Notes: generated by a model from the letters alone, not told the origin. A stretch of 64,000 nt of DNA from Paraburkholderia flagellata (GCF_021390645.1 NZ_JAJEJT010000004.1:434001-498000); one strand, 5' to 3'; shown: positions 9,342 to 18,646, counted from the stretch's first letter. Made by a program: numbers and translations.

Positions 9342-9372
9342 CCCGTCAGGCGCTTCACCGCCTGACGGGTTT
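9342..9372. terminator. Hairpin between convergent genes
   Basis: A perfect 11-bp stem (CCCGTCAGGCG / CGCCTGACGGG) with loop CTTCAC lies between the plus-strand DUF1254 gene and the minus-strand GMC gene. Only three T follow on the plus strand, so it is a weak intrinsic terminator by sequence. The loop is also complementary to GTGAAG at 9334-9339. Confidence 0.6.
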
Positions 9373-9380
9373 CGCGCTGG

Positions 9381-10985
9381 CTACCGAGCCTGCTTCAGCA
9401 AGTCGGCGCCCTTTTCGCCGATCATGATGGAGCCGGCGTTGGTATTCGACGACGGCATGGTCGGCATGATCGAAGAGTCGATCACGCGCAGTCGCTGCAC
9501 GCCGCGCACCCGCAGTTGCGGATCGACCACGGACGTTGCATCGCCGCCCATGCGGCAGGTGCCGATGGGGTGCCACGACGTCTGCCCGCACACCTTGATG
9601 TAGTTCAGCAGCGCTTCGTCATCCTGAATATCGATGCCCGGCCGTGTCTCACGCTTGACGTATTCGCTCATGGCGGGCTGGTCGATGACTTTGCGCGACA
9701 GGCGCAGCGCGTCGAGCATGGCGCGGGTGTCTTCGTCGTGCGTGAGGTAGTTCGGTTCGATCATCGGGTCGACGAGCGGATCCGGGCACTGTGCATGCAG
9801 CCAGCCTTTGGACTGCGGACGCAGCTGGAAGAAGCCGACCTGAAAACCCGGGAACGGGTCCACGCTGTAGCGGTCCGGGCCGCTCATCAGGTGGATCTGG
9901 ATTTTCACCTCTGGGCGCGTTTGCTCCTTGCGCGTCTTTGCCTGCGCATGCACCGTGGCCGACGGTGTGGCCATGAACCCGTCGCGTGTGAGCAGGTAGT
10001 TGGCGCCCATCAACAGGGTGCGCCATTTACTGTTGAGGACCTCGTTGACGGTGATGGCCTGCGTGCATTCGAAGGTGATGCGTGCCTGCAGATGGTCGCG
10101 CAAGTTCTCGCCGACCTCCGGCGCGTCGTACACCACGGGCACGTTCAGTTGCTGGAGGCGGCTCGCCTGTCCGATGCCGGACAGTTCGAGAATATGCGGG
10201 CTCTTGATGGGGCCGCTCGACAGCACGATCTCGCGCCGCGCGCGGGCCGTCTTCAGCACGCCACCCTGGACGTATTCGACGCCAACCGCCGTCTTGCCTT
10301 CGAACAGCACGCGCGTGACGTGCGCCTCGACCTGAAAGTCCAGATTGCTGCGCTGCCGGGACGTCGTCAGATAGCCGAGCGCGGTGCTGCAGCGCCGGCC
10401 GTTGCGTGTCGAAAGCTGCAGGAAATTCACGCCTTCGTACTTCTCGCCGTTGTAGTCCTCGGCGAGCGGGATGCCCGCTTGCTGGCAGGCCGTGACGAAT
10501 GCGTCCGACAAAACGTGGCGTCGGCTGTCGCGCAGGTCGGTGACCGAAATCGGTCCGTTGCGGCCGCGATAGCGGTCCTCGCCGCGCCTGCTCGACTCCA
10601 TGCGCTTGAAGTAGGGCAGACAGTCCGCGTACGACCAGCCGGTGCAGCCGGCATCGGCCCAGCCGTCGTACTCGCGCGGATCGCCGCGCACGTAGATCAT
10701 GCCGTTGACCGAGCTGGAGCCGCCCGGCAGCTTGCCGTGCGGCCAGTAGATCTCCTGGCCGGCGAGGCTCTTTTGCGGCACGGTCTTCGACTGCCACACA
10801 TAGTTCGCGTCGCCCAGAATCTTGGCAACGCCGACGGGCGTCTTGACCCAGAAGTCCTTGTCGCGCGGTTGTCCGGCTTCCAGCAGCAGGACTTTCGTCG
10901 CTGCGTCTTCGGTCAGGCGGGTTGCAAGCGTCGCACCGGAAGAACCGGCGCCCACGACGATGTAATCATATTCGGCCACGTTCAT
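9381..10985 (-). CDS. GMC-family FAD oxidoreductase (choline dehydrogenase-like)
   Basis: The product has 534 residues. The N-terminal FAD-binding motif is VVGAGSSGATLATRL, followed by LLLEAGQ. The GMC signature regions are present (GKLPGGSSSVNGMIYVRGDP and SSGPIKSPHILELSGIG). The active-site His is in TSWHPIGTCRMGG, and the paired polar residue is the Asn in SSNTNAGSI. Enzymes of this family oxidise primary or secondary alcohols to carbonyls, feeding electrons to a quinone or oxygen. The start codon overlaps the stop of the upstream alkylsulfatase-like gene (ATGA), so the two are coupled. If those hydrolases release an alcohol, this enzyme would oxidise it; that link is inferred. Confidence 0.92.
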   Translation of the reverse strand: MNVAEYDYIVVGAGSSGATLATRLTEDAATKVLLLEAGQPRDKDFWVKTPVGVAKILGDANYVWQSKTVPQKSLAGQEIYWPHGKLPGGSSSVNGMIYVRGDPREYDGWADAGCTGWSYADCLPYFKRMESSRRGEDRYRGRNGPISVTDLRDSRRHVLSDAFVTACQQAGIPLAEDYNGEKYEGVNFLQLSTRNGRRCSTALGYLTTSRQRSNLDFQVEAHVTRVLFEGKTAVGVEYVQGGVLKTARARREIVLSSGPIKSPHILELSGIGQASRLQQLNVPVVYDAPEVGENLRDHLQARITFECTQAITVNEVLNSKWRTLLMGANYLLTRDGFMATPSATVHAQAKTRKEQTRPEVKIQIHLMSGPDRYSVDPFPGFQVGFFQLRPQSKGWLHAQCPDPLVDPMIEPNYLTHDEDTRAMLDALRLSRKVIDQPAMSEYVKRETRPGIDIQDDEALLNYIKVCGQTSWHPIGTCRMGGDATSVVDPQLRVRGVQRLRVIDSSIMPTMPSSNTNAGSIMIGEKGADLLKQAR

Positions 10986-12748
10986 GCGGCGACTCCACGC
11001 CGGATGCCGGCAAAATCAGGGTTGATGGACTGCTGTGCGTCGTCGAACAACGCGAAGAAGCGGACGAGATCGTCGCTTCGGTTGCAGGTTGCGCGGCCGC
11101 TCTCGAGCAGCGCTTCGATCGATGTCTGCCCGACGTAATACTCGGCCCACGCCTCATGGTCGAGGCGCAGGCTCAGATCGCCCTGGGCTGTCGCGCCAGG
11201 GTCGCGCTGGAATTCGCAGACGCCGCGTCGCACTTGCAGCGCGTGACTCACGCCCTTGTCGGTGATTTCGATCACCAGGCGTTGCTGTACCTCGGCCGAA
11301 CGCGCAGGATCGAGGCGCACACGCAGAAAGTCGACATAGCGCGCCGGCTCGACTGCGCGGATGGCCGGCATGTCGGGCAGCACGCTGCGCACGGGCGTGA
11401 TCTTGCGCTCCAGTTCCAGCGCCTGGGTGAGGTTGAAGTGGCGCGGGATCGTGCCTGGCGCGCGATACGCGATCTGGCGCAGCGCTTCGGCCTGGGCCTC
11501 GCGGAAGACGTTGCTTTCGCGGTCGGTGGCGAGCAGCCAGCCCGCAAGGCGGCTTGCCCAGACCAGGTCGCCCTGTGCCATCGCGTTGTGATACTGAATC
11601 AGCACCTGCTCGGCGCCGCCGAAGCCCGCCACGATGCGCCGGGCTTCGTCGTCCGCAGCGAGACGATGAATGCTCGCGGCGTCGCCGTCGAACCAGCCGA
11701 AGATGTGGTTGTACAGATGCAGAGGGAAGTAGAAGAACTCGCTATAACTTTCCGAGTTGTTCGCGAAGTCGCGCAAATGTGGCGGCAGCTTGACGAACTC
11801 TTTCAGGTCGTCGGGCGACAGGCCTTTGTTGATGCCGCGCAGCGTCTGGTCGATCATGAAGCTGATCGCGTCCATGTACAGTTCCAGCGCCTGTCGCACC
11901 TCATGCTTGCCGATATACGGCAGCGCGTGCGTGTTGACGAGCACTTCCGGCTCGAGGTCGCGGATCAGCTTCAGGCCGTTGCGCCACGAAGCGGGATTGC
12001 GGAACACATCGCCGCGCAGCGTATAAAAGTTGAACAGACTGGGCCACAGGAAGTTGTTGTAGACCAGCTTCATCTCCGGCACCCAGGCCGTGAGCGTGTC
12101 TTCCGAATCGGAGAAGTGTTCGGTGAAGAACTGCATGCGCAGGCCGGCCACCATCAGCTCGTCGCCGTCGTGCACGAGATGCGTGGCGGGCGCCGTGCCC
12201 TTTGCGCGGCCCGGAGGAATGATCGCGGCGAGGCCGGTGTCCGGGCCCTGCTGCGGCAGGTGCAGCGCGAATTGACGCTCGTAGCGGGCCGTGAGGGCGG
12301 GGACGGCTTCGGGGAATTCGCCTCCCGAGGCAAAGCCGGTGGAGATCTCGGCCAGGTGCCTGTTCACCTGATGATGGCCGATGATCATCGCGTCCGGCGC
12401 TTCGCGCGTAAACGCCTGCGTGCCGTGCGCATAGTGGTTGTGGCTGTACACGATCGCCTTGATCGGTCGGTCGCTGACCTTGCGGAATTCGGCGAGCGCG
12501 CGCTCGCCGTCATCCAGATCGTCGCCCGTGTCGAAGATCACGAGGCCCTCCGGCGCTTCGACCATCATGCGGCTCGAAATGCCGATGCCCACGAGGTTCC
12601 AGACCTTGGGCGCCACCTCGATGAGCCGCGGCGCGACGGCGAAAGTCGCCGCGATCGCCTTCAGCGTCGAAGCGGCGACGCGCGCGCCGCGCGGGCCGTC
12701 GATCAAGGGGATGTCGTGTTCGCAATAGCGATCGAGGGTGCTGCTCAT
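10982..12748 (-). CDS. Alkylsulfatase-like metallo-beta-lactamase-fold protein, copy 1
   Basis: The product has 588 residues. I chose the ATG at 12748 because AGGAG lies 7 bases upstream. The order is that of the SdsA1-type alkylsulfatases: an MBL domain (about 45-330), a helical dimerisation domain (DQTLRGINKGLSPDDL) and an SCP2-like C-terminal domain. The metal motif is altered: residues 103-108 read HNHYAH, where the family has HxHxDH, and the usual Glu of the later AEN-type motif is replaced in LVYNNFLWP (about 229-236). A distal His is kept in NTHALPYIG. No signal peptide is evident. The fold is confident; sulfatase activity is doubtful because of the missing ligands. The stop overlaps the GMC start. 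Confidence 0.82.
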   Translation of the reverse strand: MSSTLDRYCEHDIPLIDGPRGARVAASTLKAIAATFAVAPRLIEVAPKVWNLVGIGISSRMMVEAPEGLVIFDTGDDLDDGERALAEFRKVSDRPIKAIVYSHNHYAHGTQAFTREAPDAMIIGHHQVNRHLAEISTGFASGGEFPEAVPALTARYERQFALHLPQQGPDTGLAAIIPPGRAKGTAPATHLVHDGDELMVAGLRMQFFTEHFSDSEDTLTAWVPEMKLVYNNFLWPSLFNFYTLRGDVFRNPASWRNGLKLIRDLEPEVLVNTHALPYIGKHEVRQALELYMDAISFMIDQTLRGINKGLSPDDLKEFVKLPPHLRDFANNSESYSEFFYFPLHLYNHIFGWFDGDAASIHRLAADDEARRIVAGFGGAEQVLIQYHNAMAQGDLVWASRLAGWLLATDRESNVFREAQAEALRQIAYRAPGTIPRHFNLTQALELERKITPVRSVLPDMPAIRAVEPARYVDFLRVRLDPARSAEVQQRLVIEITDKGVSHALQVRRGVCEFQRDPGATAQGDLSLRLDHEAWAEYYVGQTSIEALLESGRATCNRSDDLVRFFALFDDAQQSINPDFAGIRRGVAA

Positions 12749-12794
12749 TATCGTGTCTCCTGATAATCGTTCGTTCATGCCTTGGCCACTGAAG

Positions 12795-14507
12795 TCAGAT
12801 TGCCCGACGCCACGCACCGAGCAGCGCTCGACCCAGCGACGCGTCGCCGCTGATTCGCGCGCCTGCATCCAGCGTGCGCTGCACGTCGGATTCGCCGGAC
12901 ACCAGCTTGGCCCACTGATCCATCGTCAACTCGACCGCGCAGTCGGCGTGTTCGGCAGGGCCGGGCGCGACCTGCACCACGCCGTGGCGCAACGCCAGCG
13001 TGAAGTGGTGCCCGGCGATGGACAGGTTCGCCTGACGCGGCCCCGCCGCGCTCAGTTGCGCATCGAGCTTGAAGCGCATCGCGTTCACGTAGGTGCCCGG
13101 CGGCATCTGGCGTACGGTCGTAGCGTTCACGAAGGTGAACGGTGGCGTGCTCGTATCGACGCGCCCTTCGAGTTCGCGTGCTTGCGCGAGATACCACGAA
13201 CGCGTGTTCGCGGCAGTGGTCACCCGGGCCATCGCGCGCAGCGCGTCGGCCTTGAGTTGCCGGCCTTGCGCGGTGCCGACGCCCGCACGAAGTGCGGCAG
13301 TGGCCAGTTCGGCGGCCCACTGGAATTCGCGCTTTTCGAGCGCCTCGCGCGCCTGCTTGAGCACTTGGTCCGTGCCCCCGGCGAGTTCGACCCACCGGCG
13401 TGCCGAGTCCGCTTCGGGCAAGCGGTGCAACTCGACGGTGTCGTTGCCGAACCAGCCAACGAGACCGCAATAGATTTGCCGAACGTAGAAGGGCAACTCG
13501 CCGTAGAACTGGCCCGTTAGACGACCGTTGGCGAGAGGCGCGGGCAGTTTCACGAAGCGCACGAGTTCGTCGGGCGACAGTCCCTGATTAATGCCGCGAA
13601 CGGTTTGGTCGTAGGTGAACTGAATACAGTCGCGGTATTCCGCCACGGCCTGGCGAATGGCCTGCTTGCCGCTGATGGGAACGCCGTGCACACCGACCAG
13701 ATGTTCCGGCGCAAGCGCCAGGATCTTGTCCAGACCCGGCAGCAGCCTGGTCGGGTTGCGGAACGCTTCGCCGCGCAGCGTGTAGATATTGAACATCGCC
13801 GGCCACGCAATGTTGTTGACCACGACGCCTTCTTCGGGCATCCAGATCAGCACGGTGTCGTCCGAGTCGGCCGGCGTGTGCCAGAACTGGAAGCGCACGC
13901 CATCGATCGTTTCGCACTGGCCGTCATCGAGCAAATGGTTGGGACGCACGAAGCCAGGCGTAGGCGTGTAGCGCTCGAGCGGGAAGAATTCGGCCCCGAG
14001 GCCCTGGTTCGGCATCGCGTCAGGGCCCTCCGGCGGCAGGAACATGCCGAACTGCATCGCGACGCGCCGCGTAAGAAACGGCGCGAGGTCACCCAACGTG
14101 CGCGACATCACCTGCAATAAGTCACGGTGCGCGTAGACCGGCAGCCGTTCTTCTTCGCCGGCCGGCACGTAGGTGCGCGAACCGAGCGCGTAGTGACCGT
14201 GCGTGTAGATCAAAGCGCTGACCGCGCGGTCGGTGACGGTGCGAAAGTCTTCGAGCTGCTCGGCGGACTGCTGCACGCAGTCGCCCGTGTCGATGACGAT
14301 CATGCCGTCTTGTCCGAGCACCATGGTCGAATTGCCGAGGCTGCTGCCGAGCTGGCAATAGACCCGATCGGTCACCCGATGCAGCTTGCGACCGAGCGCG
14401 GCGCCGTGTGCAATCAGGCGCGCGTTGGCGATTTCGCCTTTGGGACCGGTCTTCACATCGACCGGGCCGCCCATGTACGGTGACAAACCAGTGTTGCTTT
14501 CAGACAT
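12795..14507 (-). CDS. Alkylsulfatase-like metallo-beta-lactamase-fold protein, copy 2
   Basis: The 570-residue product is a paralogue of the next gene, with the same MBL, dimerisation (DQTVRGINQGLSPDEL) and SCP2-like domains. Its metal motif is even more divergent: residues 103-108 read HGHYAL, so both the Asp and the third His of HxHxDH are gone, and the later Glu motif reads VVVNNIAWP. The distal His remains in VGVHGVPISG. It could bind a single metal, do different chemistry, or act as a non-catalytic partner of copy 1. Its stop lies 46 bases upstream of the copy 1 start, so the two are likely cotranscribed. Substrate unknown. Confidence 0.82.
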   Translation of the reverse strand: MSESNTGLSPYMGGPVDVKTGPKGEIANARLIAHGAALGRKLHRVTDRVYCQLGSSLGNSTMVLGQDGMIVIDTGDCVQQSAEQLEDFRTVTDRAVSALIYTHGHYALGSRTYVPAGEEERLPVYAHRDLLQVMSRTLGDLAPFLTRRVAMQFGMFLPPEGPDAMPNQGLGAEFFPLERYTPTPGFVRPNHLLDDGQCETIDGVRFQFWHTPADSDDTVLIWMPEEGVVVNNIAWPAMFNIYTLRGEAFRNPTRLLPGLDKILALAPEHLVGVHGVPISGKQAIRQAVAEYRDCIQFTYDQTVRGINQGLSPDELVRFVKLPAPLANGRLTGQFYGELPFYVRQIYCGLVGWFGNDTVELHRLPEADSARRWVELAGGTDQVLKQAREALEKREFQWAAELATAALRAGVGTAQGRQLKADALRAMARVTTAANTRSWYLAQARELEGRVDTSTPPFTFVNATTVRQMPPGTYVNAMRFKLDAQLSAAGPRQANLSIAGHHFTLALRHGVVQVAPGPAEHADCAVELTMDQWAKLVSGESDVQRTLDAGARISGDASLGRALLGAWRRAI

Positions 14508-14571
14508 TGCGTATTCCCGTTAAGGGTGGCAAGTGAATGTTGTTCGGTACGCTCGACGGCCTCTTCCTCGA

Positions 14572-15876
14572 TCACGCAGATCGGGTGGGGGAGTGTGTCC
14601 CGTCGAGGGAAGCCCCGGCCAGACGGCGCGTGGACCGCATTGGATTCAGGCAGAGCACGCCGATCACGCCGCCCGCGATCAGCATCAGGCCGCTGATCGC
14701 AAAACCCTGCTCATAACCGGCGGCGCCGGAACCCGAAGCGACTTCGACGAGGCGGCCGGTGACGACCGGCGCCAACACGCCGGCGATCGACGCGATCGAG
14801 TTGTCGAACGCGAGGATGGCGCCGCGCTGCGAAGCTGGTGTCACCTCGCCGAGCATCGCGGGCCCGAGCGAATAGATGACCGGTGTCAGGCCGAAAGCGA
14901 CGGCAATCAGCAGGACCTTCTGGATGCCGCTCAGATCGAGTATCAGCAGCAGGCAGAAGAGTGCCCCTGCTACGACAAGGCCGACGCTGGCGAACACGCC
15001 GCGCGCCATGCGCGACGACGCGCCTTTGGCCAACAGGCGCTGCGACCACCACGACAGTCCCACGTTGATCGGCGTGCTGATCAATACGACGAGGGCGAAC
15101 AACCGGCCAGACGTGATCGCGTCATAGCCCAGGCCTTTTTGCAGGTAGCTCGGCAGCCACGTCAGGACCAGCGCGAGGCTCCAGTAGGCGACGAAGTGCA
15201 GCAGGAAATTGCCGAGCACGGTGGGATCGGCGAGGAGTTTGCGATAAGGCACGCGCGCTGACCCGGCGTCGTCCGGGAGCTTCCCGACCGGATGGCTGTC
15301 GATCGATCCTTCCGCGCCGAAGATCAGCCAGAGCGCGGCCCAGACCATGCCCACGACGCCGAGCGCGACGAAGTTTGCACGCCAGCCCCAATGTGCCGTG
15401 ATGACCGGAATCGTGAAGCCCGCGAGCAGCAGGCCGACCGTTGCCCCTTGCGCGATGAGCGAAACTGGCAAGCTGCGCCGGTTGTCGGGGAACCACTTGA
15501 AGCAGGCGTGAATCGCGACGGGCCACGACGGGCCTTCGCTGACGCCGAGCAGCACCCGAGCTGCGATCAATACCGTCATCGACGTCGAAAACGCAACAGG
15601 CAGCTGCGTGGCGGACCACAGTACCGCCATCGCCAGCAAAAGCGTCCAGGCCTTCACGCGATTGGCGATGAAGCCGCCGGTGATGCCCGAGATGGCGAAC
15701 AGCCAGAAGAAGCTGCCACCGACGACACCGAACTGGACCGGTGTCAGCCCCAGCTCTTTCATCAGGGGTACCGCCACCAGGCCGATCACGATTTTGTCGA
15801 CGAAGTTGACCAGCATGAACAGGGCAAGCAGGACTGCGATGCACCATGCTTTGGCTGGTTGATAGCGGACGCTCAT
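14572..15876 (-). CDS. MFS transporter (anion:cation symporter-like)
   Basis: The product has 434 residues with about 12 hydrophobic segments. The ATG at 15876 is preceded by GGAG 5 bases away. The first helix and loop (LFMLVNFVDKIVIGLVAVP, then GLTPVQFGVVGGSFFWLF) resemble the ACS family of MFS carriers, which import organic anions such as sugar acids, phthalate or hydroxyphenylacetate. It lies upstream of the two alkylsulfatase-like genes on the same strand, with 64 bases between, and so probably imports their substrate across the inner membrane. The substrate is not predictable from sequence alone. Confidence 0.88.
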   Translation of the reverse strand: MSVRYQPAKAWCIAVLLALFMLVNFVDKIVIGLVAVPLMKELGLTPVQFGVVGGSFFWLFAISGITGGFIANRVKAWTLLLAMAVLWSATQLPVAFSTSMTVLIAARVLLGVSEGPSWPVAIHACFKWFPDNRRSLPVSLIAQGATVGLLLAGFTIPVITAHWGWRANFVALGVVGMVWAALWLIFGAEGSIDSHPVGKLPDDAGSARVPYRKLLADPTVLGNFLLHFVAYWSLALVLTWLPSYLQKGLGYDAITSGRLFALVVLISTPINVGLSWWSQRLLAKGASSRMARGVFASVGLVVAGALFCLLLILDLSGIQKVLLIAVAFGLTPVIYSLGPAMLGEVTPASQRGAILAFDNSIASIAGVLAPVVTGRLVEVASGSGAAGYEQGFAISGLMLIAGGVIGVLCLNPMRSTRRLAGASLDGTHSPTRSA

Positions 15877-16005
15877 ATTTGCTCCTCGCGCCGGCCGCTG
15901 CCGGTCAGACGTTGAAAGAAGTCGCTTCGAGCGGCACGTCCGCTGCCCGAATGCCGTCGTTCGGCGCACAACGAAATCGACTCGCGCGCCGACGTTACAG
16001 ACGTC

Positions 16006-17136
16006 CTAGAACCTGTGCCGCAGGCCGGCCATCAGCCCTAGCTGGGTCGACCCGGCGGCTGCGCTCGCGCCGTTGAACCCCTGCAACTGGGCCCCGATGA
16101 GGCCGCCGCGGTACAGCGAGTAGTCGCCTTCGATGTAGGTGTCGGTCCGCTTCGAGAGGCTGTAATCGGCGAGCAGCTGGAATTGCGTCGCGTGGCCGTC
16201 GCCGCTCGCCGCCTTGCCGGTCTGCAACGTGCGCCACACGTTGGCGGACACGAGCGTCGCGCCGCCGAAGCGCTGGCTCACGCCGGCGAAGAACATTTCG
16301 CGCGACGAGAACGTGTTGAACTTCAGCGCGGTCAACTGGGGCGCCGTGAACGGACCGTTCGGGAAGTTGCCCACGAAGCCCTGATCCTGACGGTTCACCA
16401 CCCAGCCGGCGTTGACGGTGGTATTGCTGATCGTGTAGGCTGCGCCCGCCGTCCAGGACTTGAAGTGGGCGGACGAGTTCACAGCGTCGCGAGAGTCGAG
16501 ATACGCGGCACCGAGACGCAGCGGACCCTTGGGCACGTACGCAAGCGACGCACCGATCTGGCTGCCGGCGCCGAACGCCCCGGCCGTGCCGCCGAACGCA
16601 TACGACAGCTCCAGCGTCACGTCGTGCCACACGGCCGCGTACTTGGCCATATTGCTCGTGAAGTTCCCCTGCGCCATACCCACTTCAGGGCGGAACTGGT
16701 AGAAGTTCTGGCTCATGTACGTGCGACCCACCGCATCGGCCATCGGATTGAGCTGACGCCCGAGCGTCAGCCTGCCGAACGTCGAAGACTGCAGACCGAC
16801 GAACGCGGTGTTGAAGAACGGATACGTGGGATCCATCACGCCGGAGTTCAGGAAGAAGCGGTTCTCCAACTGGAACACCGCGCGCATTCCGCCGCCGAGA
16901 TCTTCCGATCCGATCAGGCCGAACACGCTTTCGCTCGCGCCGCCGTTGCCGAGTTGCACCTTCGAGTCGCCCGCCGTATTGGCATGCGTCGTGTAGCGGA
17001 TCGCCGTGTCGGCGATACCGTAAAGCGTGACCGACGATTGTGCGTTCGCGAGCAGGCTATGGCAGCCGATTGCCGTCACCGCCGCGACCTGAATGGCCGC
17101 CCTGATTCCCCGTTGTTCTTTAGAAGTCCTTCGCAT
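16006..17136 (-). CDS. Gram-negative porin (Porin_4 family)
   Basis: The product has 376 residues, a normal length for a Burkholderiaceae trimeric porin. The start at 17136 has GGAG 7 bases upstream; the open frame extends further but without a better site. A signal peptide ends at LLANA, followed by the typical mature start QSSVTLYGIADTAI. Many alternating beta-strand segments follow, and the protein ends GLRHRF with the C-terminal Phe needed for outer-membrane assembly. It is likely the outer-membrane channel for the substrates of the adjacent MFS carrier and catabolic enzymes. Confidence 0.93.
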   Translation of the reverse strand: MRRTSKEQRGIRAAIQVAAVTAIGCHSLLANAQSSVTLYGIADTAIRYTTHANTAGDSKVQLGNGGASESVFGLIGSEDLGGGMRAVFQLENRFFLNSGVMDPTYPFFNTAFVGLQSSTFGRLTLGRQLNPMADAVGRTYMSQNFYQFRPEVGMAQGNFTSNMAKYAAVWHDVTLELSYAFGGTAGAFGAGSQIGASLAYVPKGPLRLGAAYLDSRDAVNSSAHFKSWTAGAAYTISNTTVNAGWVVNRQDQGFVGNFPNGPFTAPQLTALKFNTFSSREMFFAGVSQRFGGATLVSANVWRTLQTGKAASGDGHATQFQLLADYSLSKRTDTYIEGDYSLYRGGLIGAQLQGFNGASAAAGSTQLGLMAGLRHRF

Positions 17137-17487
17137 GCCTTGTCTCCGATTTTGTTTGTATGAAACGTGCAGCCGTTTGCAGCAGTGAACGCGCGTGCCG
17201 GCGTGCAGAATCGCCTGCGCCAGTCCTGGGGGACGGGCGCCGGAGGTCCGGCACGTGAGTTTGCGCGTGGGTTGAAAAAGCGGACCAGCAGGATTCGAAC
17301 CTGAGAAGCGTGCGACGGAACGCTCCAGCAACACCTGCCAGGAAAGCTCGATCACGACGGAAGGGCGACTGCTTGCCGCCACTGCCTGGCGACCCGCGAT
17401 GCGGTCATGCTGGCTTCATGGCCGCGTCTTCGGCAGGCCGCCCAACGTTCGATACAGCGTAGCCGGACGTGTCTGCGCCCCGCGCGA
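17137..17487. other. Leader region upstream of the porin
   Basis: This gap of about 350 bases separates the porin from the split ThDP decarboxylase. At 17289-17303 it holds CAGGATTCGAACCTG, a near-palindrome whose complement also looks like a tRNA T-arm. No matching acceptor stem is present, so I do not call a tRNA. No other feature is clear. Confidence 0.4.
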
Positions 17488-18096
17488 TTACCGCGGCGAC
17501 TTGACGTGCGTGGCGTACCAGACGCCAAGTTGTTCGGCCTCCATGCCCATGCGCTGAAACTGGCGATCGGGCATTTCCGGCTGTTGTAGCTGTGGACCGA
17601 AACGAGCGGGCTCCGGTTCGATCGTGAGCGTCACGAACGTCGGCCCCGGCGCCGCGAGAAGCGCGGGCAACGCATCGCCGAGGGCAGCGGCATTGTCGAA
17701 CGCGTGGGCGCTCGCGTAGCCTGCCGCCAGAGCCATCGCGCAGAAGTCGACGGTCTCGCCGCCGGGCACCGGCAGATTGGACGTGCCGGCGAACTGAGCA
17801 CCGTTGTCGATGACGAAATGAATGAAATTGGACACGCCGCTGTCGGCCACGGTGACGAGGCCGCCCAGTTGCATGAGCAAGCTTGCGTCGCCGTCGACGA
17901 CGATCACACCCACCTCGGGATTCGCCAGCGCGAGGCCAAGCCCGAGCCCTGCCGCACCGCCCATCAACGGTACCGAACTGAGCCGCAGCGCGTCGACGCC
18001 GAGTGCGTCGAACGCGAACATCGCGCCCATGGTCGCCACGATCACGCGCTGCTCGCGCGCGAGCGCGATCTGCTGGCAAGCCTCTGCGATTCGCAT
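17488..18096 (-). CDS. ThDP-binding subunit of a split 2-oxo acid decarboxylase (beta)
   Basis: The 202 residues correspond to the C-terminal PP domain of ThDP enzymes, with the cofactor motif beginning VVDGDASLLMQLGG and ending near FVIDNG. Split enzymes of this build include sulfopyruvate decarboxylase (ComDE-like) and phosphonopyruvate decarboxylase-like proteins. AGGAG lies 7 bases before the ATG. The N-terminal (Pyr) subunit is encoded 19 bases upstream, so the two should form a heteromer in the cytoplasm. The substrate is unknown: a sulfonated or phosphonated pyruvate analogue is one option, a simple aryl or alkyl 2-oxo acid another. Confidence 0.85.
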   Translation of the reverse strand: MRIAEACQQIALAREQRVIVATMGAMFAFDALGVDALRLSSVPLMGGAAGLGLGLALANPEVGVIVVDGDASLLMQLGGLVTVADSGVSNFIHFVIDNGAQFAGTSNLPVPGGETVDFCAMALAAGYASAHAFDNAAALGDALPALLAAPGPTFVTLTIEPEPARFGPQLQQPEMPDRQFQRMGMEAEQLGVWYATHVKSPR

Positions 18097-18115
18097 GATT
18101 GTTCTCCTATCCCTG

Positions 18116-18646
18116 TTAATGCCAGGCCACGGGCCGGCCGACGATCAGCGCAGCGGGGCCGCGGCGGTTATGCGCCGCATCGAACGCGGCCGGAACGGCC
18201 TGGGCGAGGTCGCCGTTGCTTTCGAGGCACCAGAAAGGAATGCCGAGCGTGCTCAGCAGCGGCTCCAGCAGATTCACCACGCGCCGGCGGGATGCGGTGC
18301 TGGGCCGGCCGAAATTCTCGTGCTCGCGGCCGAACTGGCCGATCAGCAGCACGGTCGGGATTCGCGCGTCGAGCGCCACGGCGCGGATCGTATTGACGCA
18401 GGCATAGAGACCCTGGTTCTGAACGACGACCACGGGGCGCTGACCGGCGATCGTGAGCCCGGCGGCGACGCACACCGCCTGGTCCTCGTTGCAGGTCCGC
18501 ACGAGCCGAATATCGCTGTCTCCGCGTTCCATGGCCTGATGCAGCGCGACCTGGATGAGGTCTGGCACCGTGACGAAATGCGTGACGCTGGCCTGCTCCA
18601 GGGCTCTCAGATACGTGGTCGCGCCGATGCTATGATCGTCGGACAT
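18116..18646 (-). CDS. Pyr-domain subunit of a split 2-oxo acid decarboxylase (alpha)
   Basis: The 176 residues match the N-terminal Pyr domain of ThDP decarboxylases. The catalytic Glu that activates the thiamine ring is in RTCNEDQAVCVAAGL, followed by the VVVVQNQGLYACVN strand. Its GRPSTASRRRV segment resembles that of sulfopyruvate or phosphonopyruvate decarboxylase alpha chains. GGAG lies 6 bases before the ATG. It heads a two-gene unit with the beta subunit and is divergent from a Crp/Fnr-type regulator whose start is only 67 bases away, suggesting that the regulator controls it. Confidence 0.85.
   Translation of the reverse strand: MSDDHSIGATTYLRALEQASVTHFVTVPDLIQVALHQAMERGDSDIRLVRTCNEDQAVCVAAGLTIAGQRPVVVVQNQGLYACVNTIRAVALDARIPTVLLIGQFGREHENFGRPSTASRRRVVNLLEPLLSTLGIPFWCLESNGDLAQAVPAAFDAAHNRRGPAALIVGRPVAWH

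Noticed and set aside
9516..12763. Two long plus-strand frames opposite the GMC and alkylsulfatase-like genes
   Set aside because: The opposite strand encodes clear enzymes with motifs, overlaps and ribosome sites. The plus-strand translations are Arg/Ala-rich without recognisable domains.
17289..17320. Complement reads CAGGTTCGAATCCTG, like a tRNA T-arm
   Set aside because: No acceptor stem complementary to the following bases, no anticodon arm and no CCA could be found, so it is not an intact tRNA. A tRNA-derived attachment-site scar or an operator near-palindrome remains possible.
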